Shown here in pieces: positions 56,301 to 64,000 of a stretch of DNA of 64,000 bases (positions within the stretch are counted from its first letter, which is position 1; the number at the start of each line of letters is the position of its first letter). Position numbers and translations under genes: made by a program. The notes under the pieces are model-generated. The model searched no databases and was not told the origin of the DNA. It was given only the letters and a program-made list of their open reading frames with translations. Origin of the DNA: a virus. The stretch spans positions 1 to 64,000 of IMG/VR virus record IMGVR_UViG_3300042691_043547, one strand, 5' to 3'.

Positions 56301-58767
56301 TAGGAACGCCGACAGCTAGGTCGCCAGTCGAGTCCACATAGACCAGATTCGTGCCCGAACTGTTCTGAATCTCTAAAAGATTTGCTGTTTGTGAAGCTGC
56401 TGCCTTTACGACAAGACCCTTAGTCGAAGCCGATGTTGGGTTTGCCTGAATCATTCCCGTAACATCTGCTGTTGCGCTCGTGCCAACACCAAATCGTCCA
56501 CCAGAAGTTAACATCGCCTGAACGCTACTGCCAGCATTCATAGAGAATAGGATATTCACATTGTCAGCCCGGAATCCGAAGTCCGAGGCGCTGGGTGGGT
56601 TGAGAATGTAGGCGTTGGTGGTCCCGCAGATGCCGAATGCGGCACGCTGAACACCATTTTGCTGCATCGTTACTTCGACAGATTCTGTAGCAACCGTATT
56701 GTTCAATACGATGTAGCTTGGACGAGTGCCGCTTTTTGCAATGGACAGCGTACCAGCCGAACTGACAGAAATCGGGACATTTCCAGCACTATCCTGCCAC
56801 TCTTGGAGATTGGCGCTTTGCGAGGCTGCGCCTTTTACAATTAAACCCTTCGTGCCAGCAGCCAATGCGGTTACTTGCAGCTGCGCTCCTGGGTCGGAGG
56901 AATTGTTTCCAATTCCAAAATTTCCATTGGCTAACAAATACAAACGAGTAGCATCTGAAGCATTTGCATCTGCGACCTGAAAAGCACCATTATTGGCAGA
57001 GTTAATTATAAAGGTTCTGCCAGTTGTAGCAGTCGTATTGGTTAAATAAATACTTGGAGAAGTAGCAGTATTATATCCTGTGCCGGCAGATTTAATGGTT
57101 CCGGCGACATCTAGTCTGTAAGACGGCGAAGTTGTGCCGATACCGACATTTCCACCGCTAGAAATTGTGACGCGGGTTGCTGCGGTTCCAGCACTATCCC
57201 GAGTCTGCAACTTCATAACAGATTCATTATTGGCACCAACACGTTGGCCCACTATGATGGCGCCAGCAGTTCCATTTGCTCCTAAGCCTATCGCTGAACC
57301 TGCGTTGGTGGTCGCATTACTGTTCAAAAAGAGAGAATAAACGCCGATATCCGACTCAGGATTTGTTAGGGCGCTATCAGCAACAACATGTAGCTTGGCA
57401 CTTGGCGAAGCCGTACCAATGCCAACATTTGTGCCATTGTCAAAAATTTGGCTGTTGCCAACCGCACTCGTCCCAGTAAACTTCGTCACATAATTGGTGG
57501 TGCCACTCCCGCTGACCCCACCAGAAGAAGTCGCCCAGGAGAGAGTGCCACTGCCGTTGGTCGTCAGAACTTGACCATTAGTGCCGTCGGTGGTGGGGAA
57601 GTTGTACGGATACATCTCACCGTTGACGCGCCACTTAGTAGAAGTCGAGTCATAAGTACATTGGACGATCCGGTTGGGGCCGAGAACAATGTCGCCGCCG
57701 CCTTCGTTGATGAATTGGTTGGCTGCGGTACTGGTCTGGCTGTGCTTCAGGGTGATGTTGAAGGAGCCGACATTGTGTAGCCACATGACGCGGCCATCGA
57801 CATGGGCGCCACCGGATGGGGGGGCGATGCCAGTCACGGCTAACGCCGACGAAGAAGAGAGGCGCTGGAAGGCAGAGCCGCTTAGCGCAAGATCATTGGT
57901 CGGATTAGTAGAGAGCGCAGATGGCGTCGAAGAAGTGTAGCACAGCGACCCACCGCCCGAAGAATAATTACCTACAACCAGCTGTCTAACTGATCCGCGA
58001 TAAAAACCAACATCGGTCCAGTTGATGGGATAAGTCGAATTACTTGGTTCCCAAGCGCCAGAATAAAAATTTGAATACCACCAACCAGCATAAACGGTCT
58101 GACTGCTTGGATTGCCAATAGCAATTGTGCTTGTGCCAACTGGATAAACCCCGACAGTGCTAGGACCAACACGACCGATTTGTACGCCGAAATCATTTGA
58201 AGATTTAAGTATGATTGAGCTGGATGTTCCGTAGTCGGCGACAGCCGTGAAATTCTTAATGTGGAACTGCGACCCATCATGCCACATCTGCACTTCGTTC
58301 GTGCCAGCCGTACCACCAGGCTGACGAACAATGATCTTGCCATCCCCACCCGTTGTTGCCTGCAAACCCGGCAACAGAAGAATGTTTCCGCCCGCACCAC
58401 TCGTCAATCCGTCAGCGGCACGAACAGTGACGCTGTTGCCTGATCCAGCCACCGTCCTCGGCACCGCATACAGCGTGTTGCTGTAAACAGTCCCTCCCAA
58501 CGGAGCCAGTCGGACAAGGCCGGAGGCATCGACATCGATCATCGGGATGCCGGACACATCGTTGACGGAGAAGATTGTGCCGGAGGCTAGATTATTGTTG
58601 ATGCTAAAAAGCTGGCCTGCCGACCCCTCAAAGCTCAGAGTGCCAGTGGAGTCGTCCAGTACGCGAAGCGTAATCGGTATATTGCCCTTGCCGGTAAAAG
58701 CAATGCTGGGTTGCGCCGTTTGGGAACGGTTGGGGGTAATAAGGATATTCTTGTCCGAATCTGCCAT
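53365..58767 (-). CDS. Large modular tail fibre protein (1800 residues)
   Basis: The protein is a chain of short repeats of the NVGIGTTSPSYRLDV type, found in phage tail fibres and other trimeric surface proteins. Repeated modules like GLIVKGAASQSANLQEWQDS appear about five times. A domain near the N-terminus (about residues 100-390) is repeated near the C-terminus (about 1515-1800). Both copies hold GAGG ... LLPGLQATTGG or IILQPGAQATTGG, NDLALSGSAFQRL, APPSG ... DGR ... LTLKH and TLKHN. There is no signal peptide or lyase motif. Fibres contact the host surface. A strong GGAGCTTATC precedes the ATG at 58767. The 3' end lies beside the Pro-rich gene. Confidence 0.85.
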   Translation of the reverse strand: MADSDKNILITPNRSQTAQPSIAFTGKGNIPITLRVLDDSTGTLSFEGSAGQLFSINNNLASGTIFSVNDVSGIPMIDVDASGLVRLAPLGGTVYSNTLYAVPRTVAGSGNSVTVRAADGLTSGAGGNILLLPGLQATTGGDGKIIVRQPGGTAGTNEVQMWHDGSQFHIKNFTAVADYGTSSSIILKSSNDFGVQIGRVGPSTVGVYPVGTSTIAIGNPSSQTVYAGWWYSNFYSGAWEPSNSTYPINWTDVGFYRGSVRQLVVGNYSSGGGSLCYTSSTPSALSTNPTNDLALSGSAFQRLSSSSALAVTGIAPPSGGAHVDGRVMWLHNVGSFNITLKHSQTSTAANQFINEGGGDIVLGPNRIVQCTYDSTSTKWRVNGEMYPYNFPTTDGTNGQVLTTNGSGTLSWATSSGGVSGSGTTNYVTKFTGTSAVGNSQIFDNGTNVGIGTASPSAKLHVVADSALTNPESDIGVYSLFLNSNATTNAGSAIGLGANGTAGAIIVGQRVGANNESVMKLQTRDSAGTAATRVTISSGGNVGIGTTSPSYRLDVAGTIKSAGTGYNTATSPSIYLTNTTATTGRTFIINSANNGAFQVADANASDATRLYLLANGNFGIGNNSSDPGAQLQVTALAAGTKGLIVKGAASQSANLQEWQDSAGNVPISVSSAGTLSIAKSGTRPSYIVLNNTVATESVEVTMQQNGVQRAAFGICGTTNAYILNPPSASDFGFRADNVNILFSMNAGSSVQAMLTSGGRFGVGTSATADVTGMIQANPTSASTKGLVVKAAASQTANLLEIQNSSGTNLVYVDSTGDLAVGVPSTTYFPSGPAAPLHVTRPTTAVATAVAAWPTYEPDTQTHARLTALFTDGGNGGTATAGTGTTNLIQFGEYYTGRVVLMPWGAGGQTPSDQGAGNGRDIMLLGGKSDNTTGKIGGRVFIQGGTGFNASGWGANFGNVVLQPNGGDVGIGTSSPATKLHVVGAIRSSGYTGGGDGTYLALTGDLPGYAANRYPTLRSDGSIYFSVSDRYAAYLYSVDNSFNIANTSTQWRVSLNPNGTSYFTGGALAVGATTAAGGGQVYIAPQASGTKGLVVRAAASQSVNLQEWQDSTGSARSWISSACKLNVLQAGDGAQGGLEESVANFGHKSFWSNGDAGLISVGFADIAGTYNSSSARWDMYFKTGNSGDPSARTERMRILGGNGNVGIGTKVPDKLLTIAGNAATPQITIYKSPDGSINSAQQIAVLGTGSSNSNSGTTGGNEYGLLQLMHNGTIRCQIYAGGNGWILDGMSFGTNSSPGAQVLVVPSAAATKGLIVRGAASQSANLQEWQNSGGTVLASVDASGVINATHSGSFTGTLTTTANAEQYTGSLTRQRYFTGSIPTVVGNYREIFYVQGNVATTVEIELHAINSTSRTLTKKYRYSTVWGIQNGVVAPNMVSDSQDNSSLGFELETLQFNTYQSMFRIKRTIGTDAGTFYCVIRSIGTANGITESTGTGTSALSGYLYGRDYLNPTISPAPNPYTSGAGVSLTILANNGSTSGAGGSIILQPGAQATTGGNGSIRFINPSNTAQYFYIAPSTSALDIGLVGISNDVNTGGINFNGTNIRGLGTVNTSALFAGSFYLSSTTLRSTFGASVQLGSSNGTSTDNINYIWMRQDGHIAWYGDIGLRRDGVGVLSVTNGSTGGGSLAYKSNTTNISAPTNDLVLNGSAFQRLNCTTACNLTGVAPPSGSHIDGRMMRIYNVGTANLTLKHNSTSSAIANRFCCVQAVDIVLAPRDYAELIYDGTDGGLVGGQNNPCWRVH
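53368..54210 (-). repeat. Second copy of the fibre end domain
   Basis: The encoded C-terminal region contains GAGGSIILQPGAQATTGG, GSAFQRLNCTTACNLTGVAP and IYNVGTANLTLKHNSTSS. It matches the N-terminal copy at about 57600-58450 in order and many residues. The duplication spans roughly 280 residues, with several gaps. Confidence 0.7.
57600..58450 (-). repeat. First copy of the fibre end domain
   Basis: This region encodes GAGGNILLLPGLQATTGG, GSAFQRLSSSSALAVTGIAP and LHNVGSFNITLKHSQTSTA. It pairs with the C-terminal copy at 53368-54210. Having the domain at both ends is consistent with a chaperone- or attachment-type fold reused by duplication. Confidence 0.7.
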
Positions 58768-58776
58768 GATAAGCTC

Positions 58777-59421
58777 CTATATTCCGAAACGACCGCGCAT
58801 AGCCACATATACTTTGATGACTTCCTCTTCTGACAATACCCGGTTGTAGGCCATGAGGAAGCTGAGTTGGGCTTGACTTCTTTCGTAAGTTGAACTCCAT
58901 GCGCCGACACAGAAGGAGGTGGGGCCATACGCCCCCCCGTTGTTGCTGCCGATCAAAACGCCATTGTTGTAAAGTGCCCATATATCTGAACTATAGTTTC
59001 CTATGCCAGCGTATATGGTCCATAAAGTTCCGTCAGCCGAACCGTTGACCACCCAGCCCTCAGCGTAATACTTGTTGCCCGAGCCGCCATGGTGACCCAG
59101 GAGCCAGTTGCCACCACTGGAACTGACCACCCTGCCGTTGTAGCCAGACCCAGGTTTTCTTCTGGAGCCGGTAATGATCGTGTGGTTTACAGTCTGGAGA
59201 TTGGGGCCGCCGGTAATCTGACTGTCCACACCGTTGGTTTCCAGGATACCCCCAGCAGTATTGCCATCAAAAGTCACCGTATTGACGAGAGTGCCGTTAT
59301 TGCCGTTGCCGCTAAGGTCATAAAGGACCGTACCTGTGCCTGGGTAAGATTGACGATCAGAAACATCCCAGTGCATGACTAGGCCATTGGTGGGAATGGA
59401 AGGTCCAGCGTAAACGCTCAC
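58777..59421 (-). CDS. LamG-like virion protein 1
   Basis: GTG 59421 with GGGAGG upstream, overlapping the previous stop, gives 214 residues. The protein starts SVYAGPSIPTNGLVMHWDVS, with DLSGNGNNGTL soon after, then has a LamG/concanavalin beta sandwich, and ends AMRGRFGI. Both the start pattern and the RGRFG end are shared with its neighbours, so these are paralogues from tandem duplication. Such domains may bind host glycans. A longer open frame to 59493 lies in the neighbouring gene. Confidence 0.75.
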   Translation of the reverse strand: MSVYAGPSIPTNGLVMHWDVSDRQSYPGTGTVLYDLSGNGNNGTLVNTVTFDGNTAGGILETNGVDSQITGGPNLQTVNHTIITGSRRKPGSGYNGRVVSSSGGNWLLGHHGGSGNKYYAEGWVVNGSADGTLWTIYAGIGNYSSDIWALYNNGVLIGSNNGGAYGPTSFCVGAWSSTYERSQAQLSFLMAYNRVLSEEEVIKVYVAMRGRFGI

Positions 59422-60773
59422 AGTCCGAACCTCCCGCGAACAGATGAAAAGTTTTGAGCAACTTGGGCATCGGTCAAGGCAGCGTTGTAACAACGAACCA
59501 GAGCAATTTCTCCCTTGAAGTAATAACTACTCCAAGCAGAGTATCCGACCGTAAAGGCAGTCAAATTTGTCATGAGCGGAGAGCCAGAGGCGTTTCCAAC
59601 GGTTCGTTTCAAGCCATCCAGCCAAATATCATAAGTCGATGTCCCGTTGTTGTAGTTGATCAGAAGGTGGTGGAATCCATATGGGACATTGTCGGTTATG
59701 TAGCTGCCATATGAATTAGGATAATTAGTCCACCAAGAAATGGTTTCGCCAGCGAACGCGCTAGTCCAACTTCCTAAACCAACAGTTCTAATATTTGAAC
59801 CACCAGAGACAAAACCAACAAGACTGTAATAAGGACTGTTGTCAGTCTCAGGGCTTGAAACTAAAGCTTGGTAATTTCTGAAGACAATTTCCAAAGTGTA
59901 AAGCGTTGTGTTGAGTCCAGTAATTGTTGCGCTGCCAGCTCCGTTAAAATACATAGCGTTGGCGTTGACAAAACAACCTCCGCTTAATGTGGCGTTATTG
60001 TTGTTTCCACTCAAGTCTGCCCAGCTGGTCATGCTGTAAGAAGGCATCTGCGAGGTGGGCGGGGTGAAATTGCTCGTATACCTTGCGTACTTAGTTAACC
60101 TGAAGTCGTCTATGTACCCGTTAAAGTTTTGACCGTTAGCGCCGCCGTCAGAGTTTCCAATATAAACAGATTTACCAGAGTCGTATACTGATCCGCTAAA
60201 TGACGCAGAAACGCCACCGTAGATTCCGTTAAGGTATCCTTTAATTGTGTTGCCATTTCGCACTACTGCGACATGATGCCAGGTATTCGGAGTAACTCCA
60301 GAAGCCAGGTTTACGCCACCCAAAGTCCAAGTACCTGCCGTGTTAGTGATTGTTATCCACAAATTGTTGCTGGCGTCAGTTCCAATGCAATACGCATCGT
60401 AAGTTCCTGCGTTCCTTTTGCATATGATTCCGTTCAAAGTGGCTGAAGTTATGTAAACCCAGCATTCAATAGTCCAATCACCGCTACCTAACTGAAAAAT
60501 TGCGTTGTTTGGAGTGCTAAGATAATTGCCGTTTCCGGCAAAATACAAGCTTTTTGTCCCATACTTGTATTGAGTTGAACTCGGCCCAGCCGAACCAGTT
60601 GCGGTCATGGTAACAGCATTTGAGCTGCTGTCTGTTGTCGTTTCTCCTAGAAGAAGAAGCGAGACATTTGAAAAAAGAAAATCTCCTCCGCTATTTGTCG
60701 CTCTTGGATTCGCAGCATCAAGCAAGAGAAACAAATTGTTTGTTGCAATAGACGGGGAGTGCGAGAGTCCCAT
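59418..60773 (-). CDS. LamG-like virion protein 2 (double-length)
   Basis: The 451-residue protein begins GLSHSPSIATNNLFLLLDAA. It contains a clear LamG domain (WTIECWVYITSATLNGIICK, HHVAVVRNGNTIKGYLNGIY at about residues 120-220) and then a second beta-sandwich region (about 260-440), closing with SVRGRFGL. The two-domain length suggests a fusion or duplication compared with the 214- and 224-residue relatives. The stop overlaps the downstream GTG; the start overlaps the upstream stop as TAATG. Confidence 0.75.
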   Translation of the reverse strand: MGLSHSPSIATNNLFLLLDAANPRATNSGGDFLFSNVSLLLLGETTTDSSSNAVTMTATGSAGPSSTQYKYGTKSLYFAGNGNYLSTPNNAIFQLGSGDWTIECWVYITSATLNGIICKRNAGTYDAYCIGTDASNNLWITITNTAGTWTLGGVNLASGVTPNTWHHVAVVRNGNTIKGYLNGIYGGVSASFSGSVYDSGKSVYIGNSDGGANGQNFNGYIDDFRLTKYARYTSNFTPPTSQMPSYSMTSWADLSGNNNNATLSGGCFVNANAMYFNGAGSATITGLNTTLYTLEIVFRNYQALVSSPETDNSPYYSLVGFVSGGSNIRTVGLGSWTSAFAGETISWWTNYPNSYGSYITDNVPYGFHHLLINYNNGTSTYDIWLDGLKRTVGNASGSPLMTNLTAFTVGYSAWSSYYFKGEIALVRCYNAALTDAQVAQNFSSVRGRFGL

Positions 60774-61447
60774 TAGAGTCCAAACCTCCCCCGCATGGCG
60801 TTGAAGTTCTGAAGAACTTGGGTCGCTGTTAATGCCAAATTGTAAAAGCTTACTTTGCCTATCGAACCAGTAAAGTTATATGAGCCATCATATCTCCAAG
60901 CTATTTTGACTGACTGGCCGGTAGACAAAGAGCCGCTAGCAACATGTGTGCTGTCTAAAACACCGTTTATATATTTGGATACGGTGCCTGAAAGCCTAGA
61001 AATTACTAGGTGATACCAAGTATTAGTGCTTATTTGACTAACACTATTGTTGGCTGTATTGGCGACCCAAGTACGAAAATTATTAGGAGAAGCAGCCAAA
61101 TAATATGTTATTCCAGCACCATTAAGGTTGTCATCTAGAGAAAAAGGTAGCGAGTAAGGAGCAAAAGATGAAACTCTTGCCCAACACTCTACTGTAAAAT
61201 CACCCGTACCGACATTAAAAAGAGATGACGAAGTTGTGGCGGTAGCGCCAACATTGGCTCCCGAATATGTTAGGATGCCGCCGTTCGTAGAACTGAAAGT
61301 GGGACTATTGCCTATGGTGGCACTGAGTCCGTTGCCCGACAAATCACTCCAAGCGGTGCCGCTGCCAGCATAACTTCTTGCGTTCCCAGGGTCTAAACAA
61401 ACAACCAAGCCACTTGTGATGATGTTGGGGTTGTAATTAGTTGCCAT
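60773..61447 (-). CDS. LamG-like virion protein 3
   Basis: ATG 61447 with GGAGGTGGAGCC upstream gives 224 residues. The longer frame to 61579 lies in the upstream fibre gene. The protein starts ATNYNPNIITSGLVVCLDPG, has DLSGNGLSATIG, then a LamG domain (FTVECWARVSSFAPYSLPFS, WYHLVISRLSGTVSKYINGV) and ends AMRGRFGL. It is the closest full relative of the 58777-59421 protein. The 11-base overlap with the fibre stop suggests coupled translation. Confidence 0.75.
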   Translation of the reverse strand: MATNYNPNIITSGLVVCLDPGNARSYAGSGTAWSDLSGNGLSATIGNSPTFSSTNGGILTYSGANVGATATTSSSLFNVGTGDFTVECWARVSSFAPYSLPFSLDDNLNGAGITYYLAASPNNFRTWVANTANNSVSQISTNTWYHLVISRLSGTVSKYINGVLDSTHVASGSLSTGQSVKIAWRYDGSYNFTGSIGKVSFYNLALTATQVLQNFNAMRGRFGL

Positions 61448-64000
61448 CTGGCTCCACCTCCAGCTTGGCGATATCTTTACGCGTTGCGTAAACAATAAAA
61501 TCACAGCAGACCTGGCGGTCGGATTCGATAACGACCCTCTCTGCGTTGGCGTCAACAACAAAGAGCGAGGGTTGGGCAAACTTCCGGGCAGTCAGGTTGA
61601 CCGTAATGCTCTCGGGATCAACGAGATCGACCCAGTAGTCCGGCAGGATGATGACATTCTCCCCTTCCAGCCTGCCCCTGAAGTAGACGCCGTTTTCTGG
61701 ACCTTCCAATGAGGCGTAGCGGAGCTTCTTGCCTTCGGCGGCCTTTGCAGGAGTCGGGTGGGGGATAAGGAACGACTTGGTCACAGCGGCGAAGTTGCCG
61801 TTGGCGTCCATGTAGGCCAGGGCCGTACCGCCGTTGTTCTGCCATTCCTGGATGTTAGCCGTCTGGCTTGCTTTTGCTCTGAAAACTACAGGCGATCCAC
61901 CAGAAACATCTCTGCCGACTCTTAAGACATAAGTGCCAGCCATGTCCCAATCAAGGCCATAGCCGCTAGCCGTGTAAAAACCAACATTGGAACTGTTGGT
62001 GTTAATTGTAAGCGTGCTAGTTCCAGTAAACCTAAAAGCTTGGCCTACCGAGCTAAAATTTAGGGCTGGTCCAGTATCTGTCCAAATGTCGCTATAGTAT
62101 GCGCTGTTGGTGTTTGTTGACTCAGTAAGTCTAAGCTTGAAGCCGTTTGAATACGGCACCGTAGAAATATAAGCTAAACCAGTTGAAGACTGGATTTCTA
62201 AAGGATTTGCTGTCTGCCCCAGGAAGGCCTTGATAATCTGACCCTTGGTGCCGGTGGCTCCGGTATCAACCTGGAGCTTCGCACCAGGAGAGGTAGTGTT
62301 GATCCCGACATTGCCGTCAGAAATACAAAGGCGCGTAGCTACTGTGCGGGCGTTGTCTGCGGTATCGATGTAAAATTTCGTAGCATTGTAGCCTGAGCCG
62401 ACTTCCGTATAAATCCGAGCCTTATAGTAACCAGTATTTCCGTTGTACCAACTAATGGCCTGACGGCCCGTACCCTGCGCACTCGCTTCGTATAAATAAA
62501 TCGAATCACGAGTGGTCCCATCTGCCACGGTCTGTTCAATGTAAAGCGGGTTGCTTGTACCGTTATTAAGATAAGTTTGACCAGAAACATGCAATCGATA
62601 CGAAGGAGAGTTTGTGCCAATTCCTACATTGCCAGAAGAATCTATGACAGCTCGTTCGCTATTATTAGTATAAAACCTTAATGGAGTGACACCTGCGGTG
62701 CCTATCTGCATTGTTGACGCATTGTTTGCGGCCCAAATTTGAAAATTATTTGCGCCGCCATACACTCCGGCCCCAGCCGTATAGCCTGATCCGGTATAAG
62801 AAATTATGCCATAAACCCCGCCCGACATCGCTCTACCAACGGCCACCACAGCTCTTGCTGCTGTGCCGACATTTGTATTAGCTGTAGCGAAGCCAGAATC
62901 GTTATTGGTGCTAGCGTTTGAATAAATCCCAGCACTGACGACATTCGATGGGGTGGTAGTGCCTATGCCGAGTGACGTACCATCATCATATAAAAGGCTG
63001 TTGCCCAGCGTCTGTTGGCTCGTGAACTTCGGATGATAACCGGCGGTGCCGGAGATGCCGAAGGGCTGGCCGATGGGGCCAAACTGCACATTGTTAATTG
63101 CAGCATTTAAGTTGTAGAAAGAAGTGTCAAAGTACAACGGATTGCCCGTTGAGCGGGCAACCGTCCGCTGAATTACGCCATCTTTCCAGTATTGAACATT
63201 GGAACCGTCGTAAGTGATCGACAACACAGTAGAGGTAGTATAAGCGCCATATGTAGATCCTGCGCCACCACTTTCATATATTTGAAGAATGCCATCGTTT
63301 CTAAAATACCAAGCGTAATCCAAAGTGCCATAATCAGCATTTGTTGTCGGGTCGCTATTAAGCCCAAACATGATGTAGCCGTTTGTCTGCGAGGCTCTAG
63401 CTGCGCAGTAAACATTCTTCGTGTAGCCTTCGCTAGAATAAACCTGCCCATCCCATGTGTTGGCGTTTCCAGTACTTTTCGTATAAGTGCCAGCACTAGG
63501 GGAGGTGACACCTCCGGTGTAATTCGGCGTCCAATAATTATTCCCGAAGATAGTGGTTGTGGAGTTAAACGTCCCGTAGGGCGTGAAAGACGAACCCGTA
63601 AAAGCCCCCGTCGGACTCACCGCCGCAACCACGGCCCCGGTGCTGTCTTGCCACTCCGTCAAGTTCGCAGACTGCGTAGCTGCGCCCTTGACGATTAAAC
63701 CTTTTGTTGCTGCGGCTGAACTAGTTACTTGTAGTTGTGCGCCGGGCGAAGCCGTTCCGATACCAACATTACCAGCAGAATCAATCCTCATTTTTTCGGC
63801 ATTATTCGTATAGAAGGTCATGCCGATGGGATTATAGGTTCCGCCCTGATTTAGCCTAAGCTCACCAGTTCCAGAGGTATTGTTGATTTCAAAAACATAG
63901 ATATCATTACCAGTTGTGCCTTTGTAACCTATCAGAGCGTATTCGCCATCGCCGGAACCACGTTGAAAACCGATCTTGCCTGCCGAAGCACCAATTGACA
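61437..64000 (-). CDS. Modular tail fibre protein, 5'-truncated at window edge
   Basis: The frame is open to the right edge (64000), so the N-terminus lies outside; the ATG at 63821 is only an internal methionine. More than 850 residues are visible. They carry the same NVGIGT-type repeats and KGLIVKGAATQSANLTEWQD modules as the 1800-residue fibre. The last 120 residues form a distinct C-terminal domain with FLIPHPTPAKAAEGKKLRYA, then ASLEGPENGVYFRGRLEGEN, seen at the end of many fibre-type surface proteins. Several segments are AT-rich. It probably forms a fibre with the following LamG proteins. Confidence 0.85.
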   Translation of the reverse strand, partial: SIGASAGKIGFQRGSGDGEYALIGYKGTTGNDIYVFEINNTSGTGELRLNQGGTYNPIGMTFYTNNAEKMRIDSAGNVGIGTASPGAQLQVTSSAAATKGLIVKGAATQSANLTEWQDSTGAVVAAVSPTGAFTGSSFTPYGTFNSTTTIFGNNYWTPNYTGGVTSPSAGTYTKSTGNANTWDGQVYSSEGYTKNVYCAARASQTNGYIMFGLNSDPTTNADYGTLDYAWYFRNDGILQIYESGGAGSTYGAYTTSTVLSITYDGSNVQYWKDGVIQRTVARSTGNPLYFDTSFYNLNAAINNVQFGPIGQPFGISGTAGYHPKFTSQQTLGNSLLYDDGTSLGIGTTTPSNVVSAGIYSNASTNNDSGFATANTNVGTAARAVVAVGRAMSGGVYGIISYTGSGYTAGAGVYGGANNFQIWAANNASTMQIGTAGVTPLRFYTNNSERAVIDSSGNVGIGTNSPSYRLHVSGQTYLNNGTSNPLYIEQTVADGTTRDSIYLYEASAQGTGRQAISWYNGNTGYYKARIYTEVGSGYNATKFYIDTADNARTVATRLCISDGNVGINTTSPGAKLQVDTGATGTKGQIIKAFLGQTANPLEIQSSTGLAYISTVPYSNGFKLRLTESTNTNSAYYSDIWTDTGPALNFSSVGQAFRFTGTSTLTINTNSSNVGFYTASGYGLDWDMAGTYVLRVGRDVSGGSPVVFRAKASQTANIQEWQNNGGTALAYMDANGNFAAVTKSFLIPHPTPAKAAEGKKLRYASLEGPENGVYFRGRLEGENVIILPDYWVDLVDPESITVNLTARKFAQPSLFVVDANAERVVIESDRQVCCDFIVYATRKDIAKLEVEPDGN

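Noticed and set aside
52096-61447. Diversity-generating retroelement acting on the LamG genes
   Set aside because: No reverse transcriptase gene or template repeat is present in this window, and LamG is not a typical target fold.
1-64000. tRNA genes, rRNA or integrase/attachment sites
   Set aside because: No cloverleaf-like sequences, rRNA segments or recombinase genes were recognised by reading, though a dedicated tRNA scan was not possible.

Overview
The window is a continuous piece of a tailed double-stranded DNA bacteriophage genome (Caudoviricetes) with siphovirus-type tail genes. There is a tape measure gene, a tail tube gene, tail tip genes and fibres, but no recognisable sheath gene, integrase, rRNA or tRNA. 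The host cannot be named from the sequence. Terminase, portal and major capsid genes are not seen and probably lie beyond the right edge, upstream of the late genes. The phage carries its own bacterial-type replisome built around a DNA polymerase III alpha subunit. Base composition is moderately GC-rich, with distinctly AT-rich patches inside some genes.

Layout. (1) Bases 1-10772, plus strand: a tightly packed replication and nucleotide operon. It encodes a DnaB-like helicase, a Toprim/zinc-finger primase, a dNMP kinase, a Cas4/RecB-like nuclease, a second nuclease-like protein, a MazG-like pyrophosphatase, a 5'(3')-deoxyribonucleotidase, DNA polymerase III alpha split into two genes with a DnaQ-like exonuclease between them, and SSB. 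(2) Bases 10781-21400, plus strand: a glycan-like island. It holds several glycosyltransferases, a PhoH ATPase, a methyltransferase-like protein, a sugar nucleotidyltransferase, a GNAT protein resembling aminoacyl-tRNA-protein transferases, and a GHMP-kinase-like protein. Most of these genes overlap by a few bases. (3) Bases 21391-23391: a nuclease with a helix-turn-helix, a possible recombination protein and a zinc-ribbon protein, ending at a strong terminator at 23421-23452. (4) Bases 23450-64000, minus strand, read right to left: the late genes. They run from tail fibres and four LamG-like proteins, through probable head-tail connector proteins, the tail tube, two related chaperone-like proteins and a 3864-residue tape measure, to tail tip proteins. 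One more glycosyltransferase and two tiny genes lie near the convergence point.

How the parts fit. The left operon makes DNA and manages the nucleotide pool. The right operon builds a very long tail (roughly 0.58 micrometres if the whole tape measure acts as ruler) bearing modular sugar-binding-like fibres. The sugar island could decorate virion proteins, the host surface or DNA. Its target is not visible, but threonine-rich and LamG-containing virion proteins are plausible partners.

The most unusual points are the split polymerase with the proofreading exonuclease in the gap, the coupled sugar island containing an aminoacyl-transferase-like protein, the zinc metallopeptidase motif in the tape measure, and hairpins at the gene junctions of the tail tube/tape measure region.
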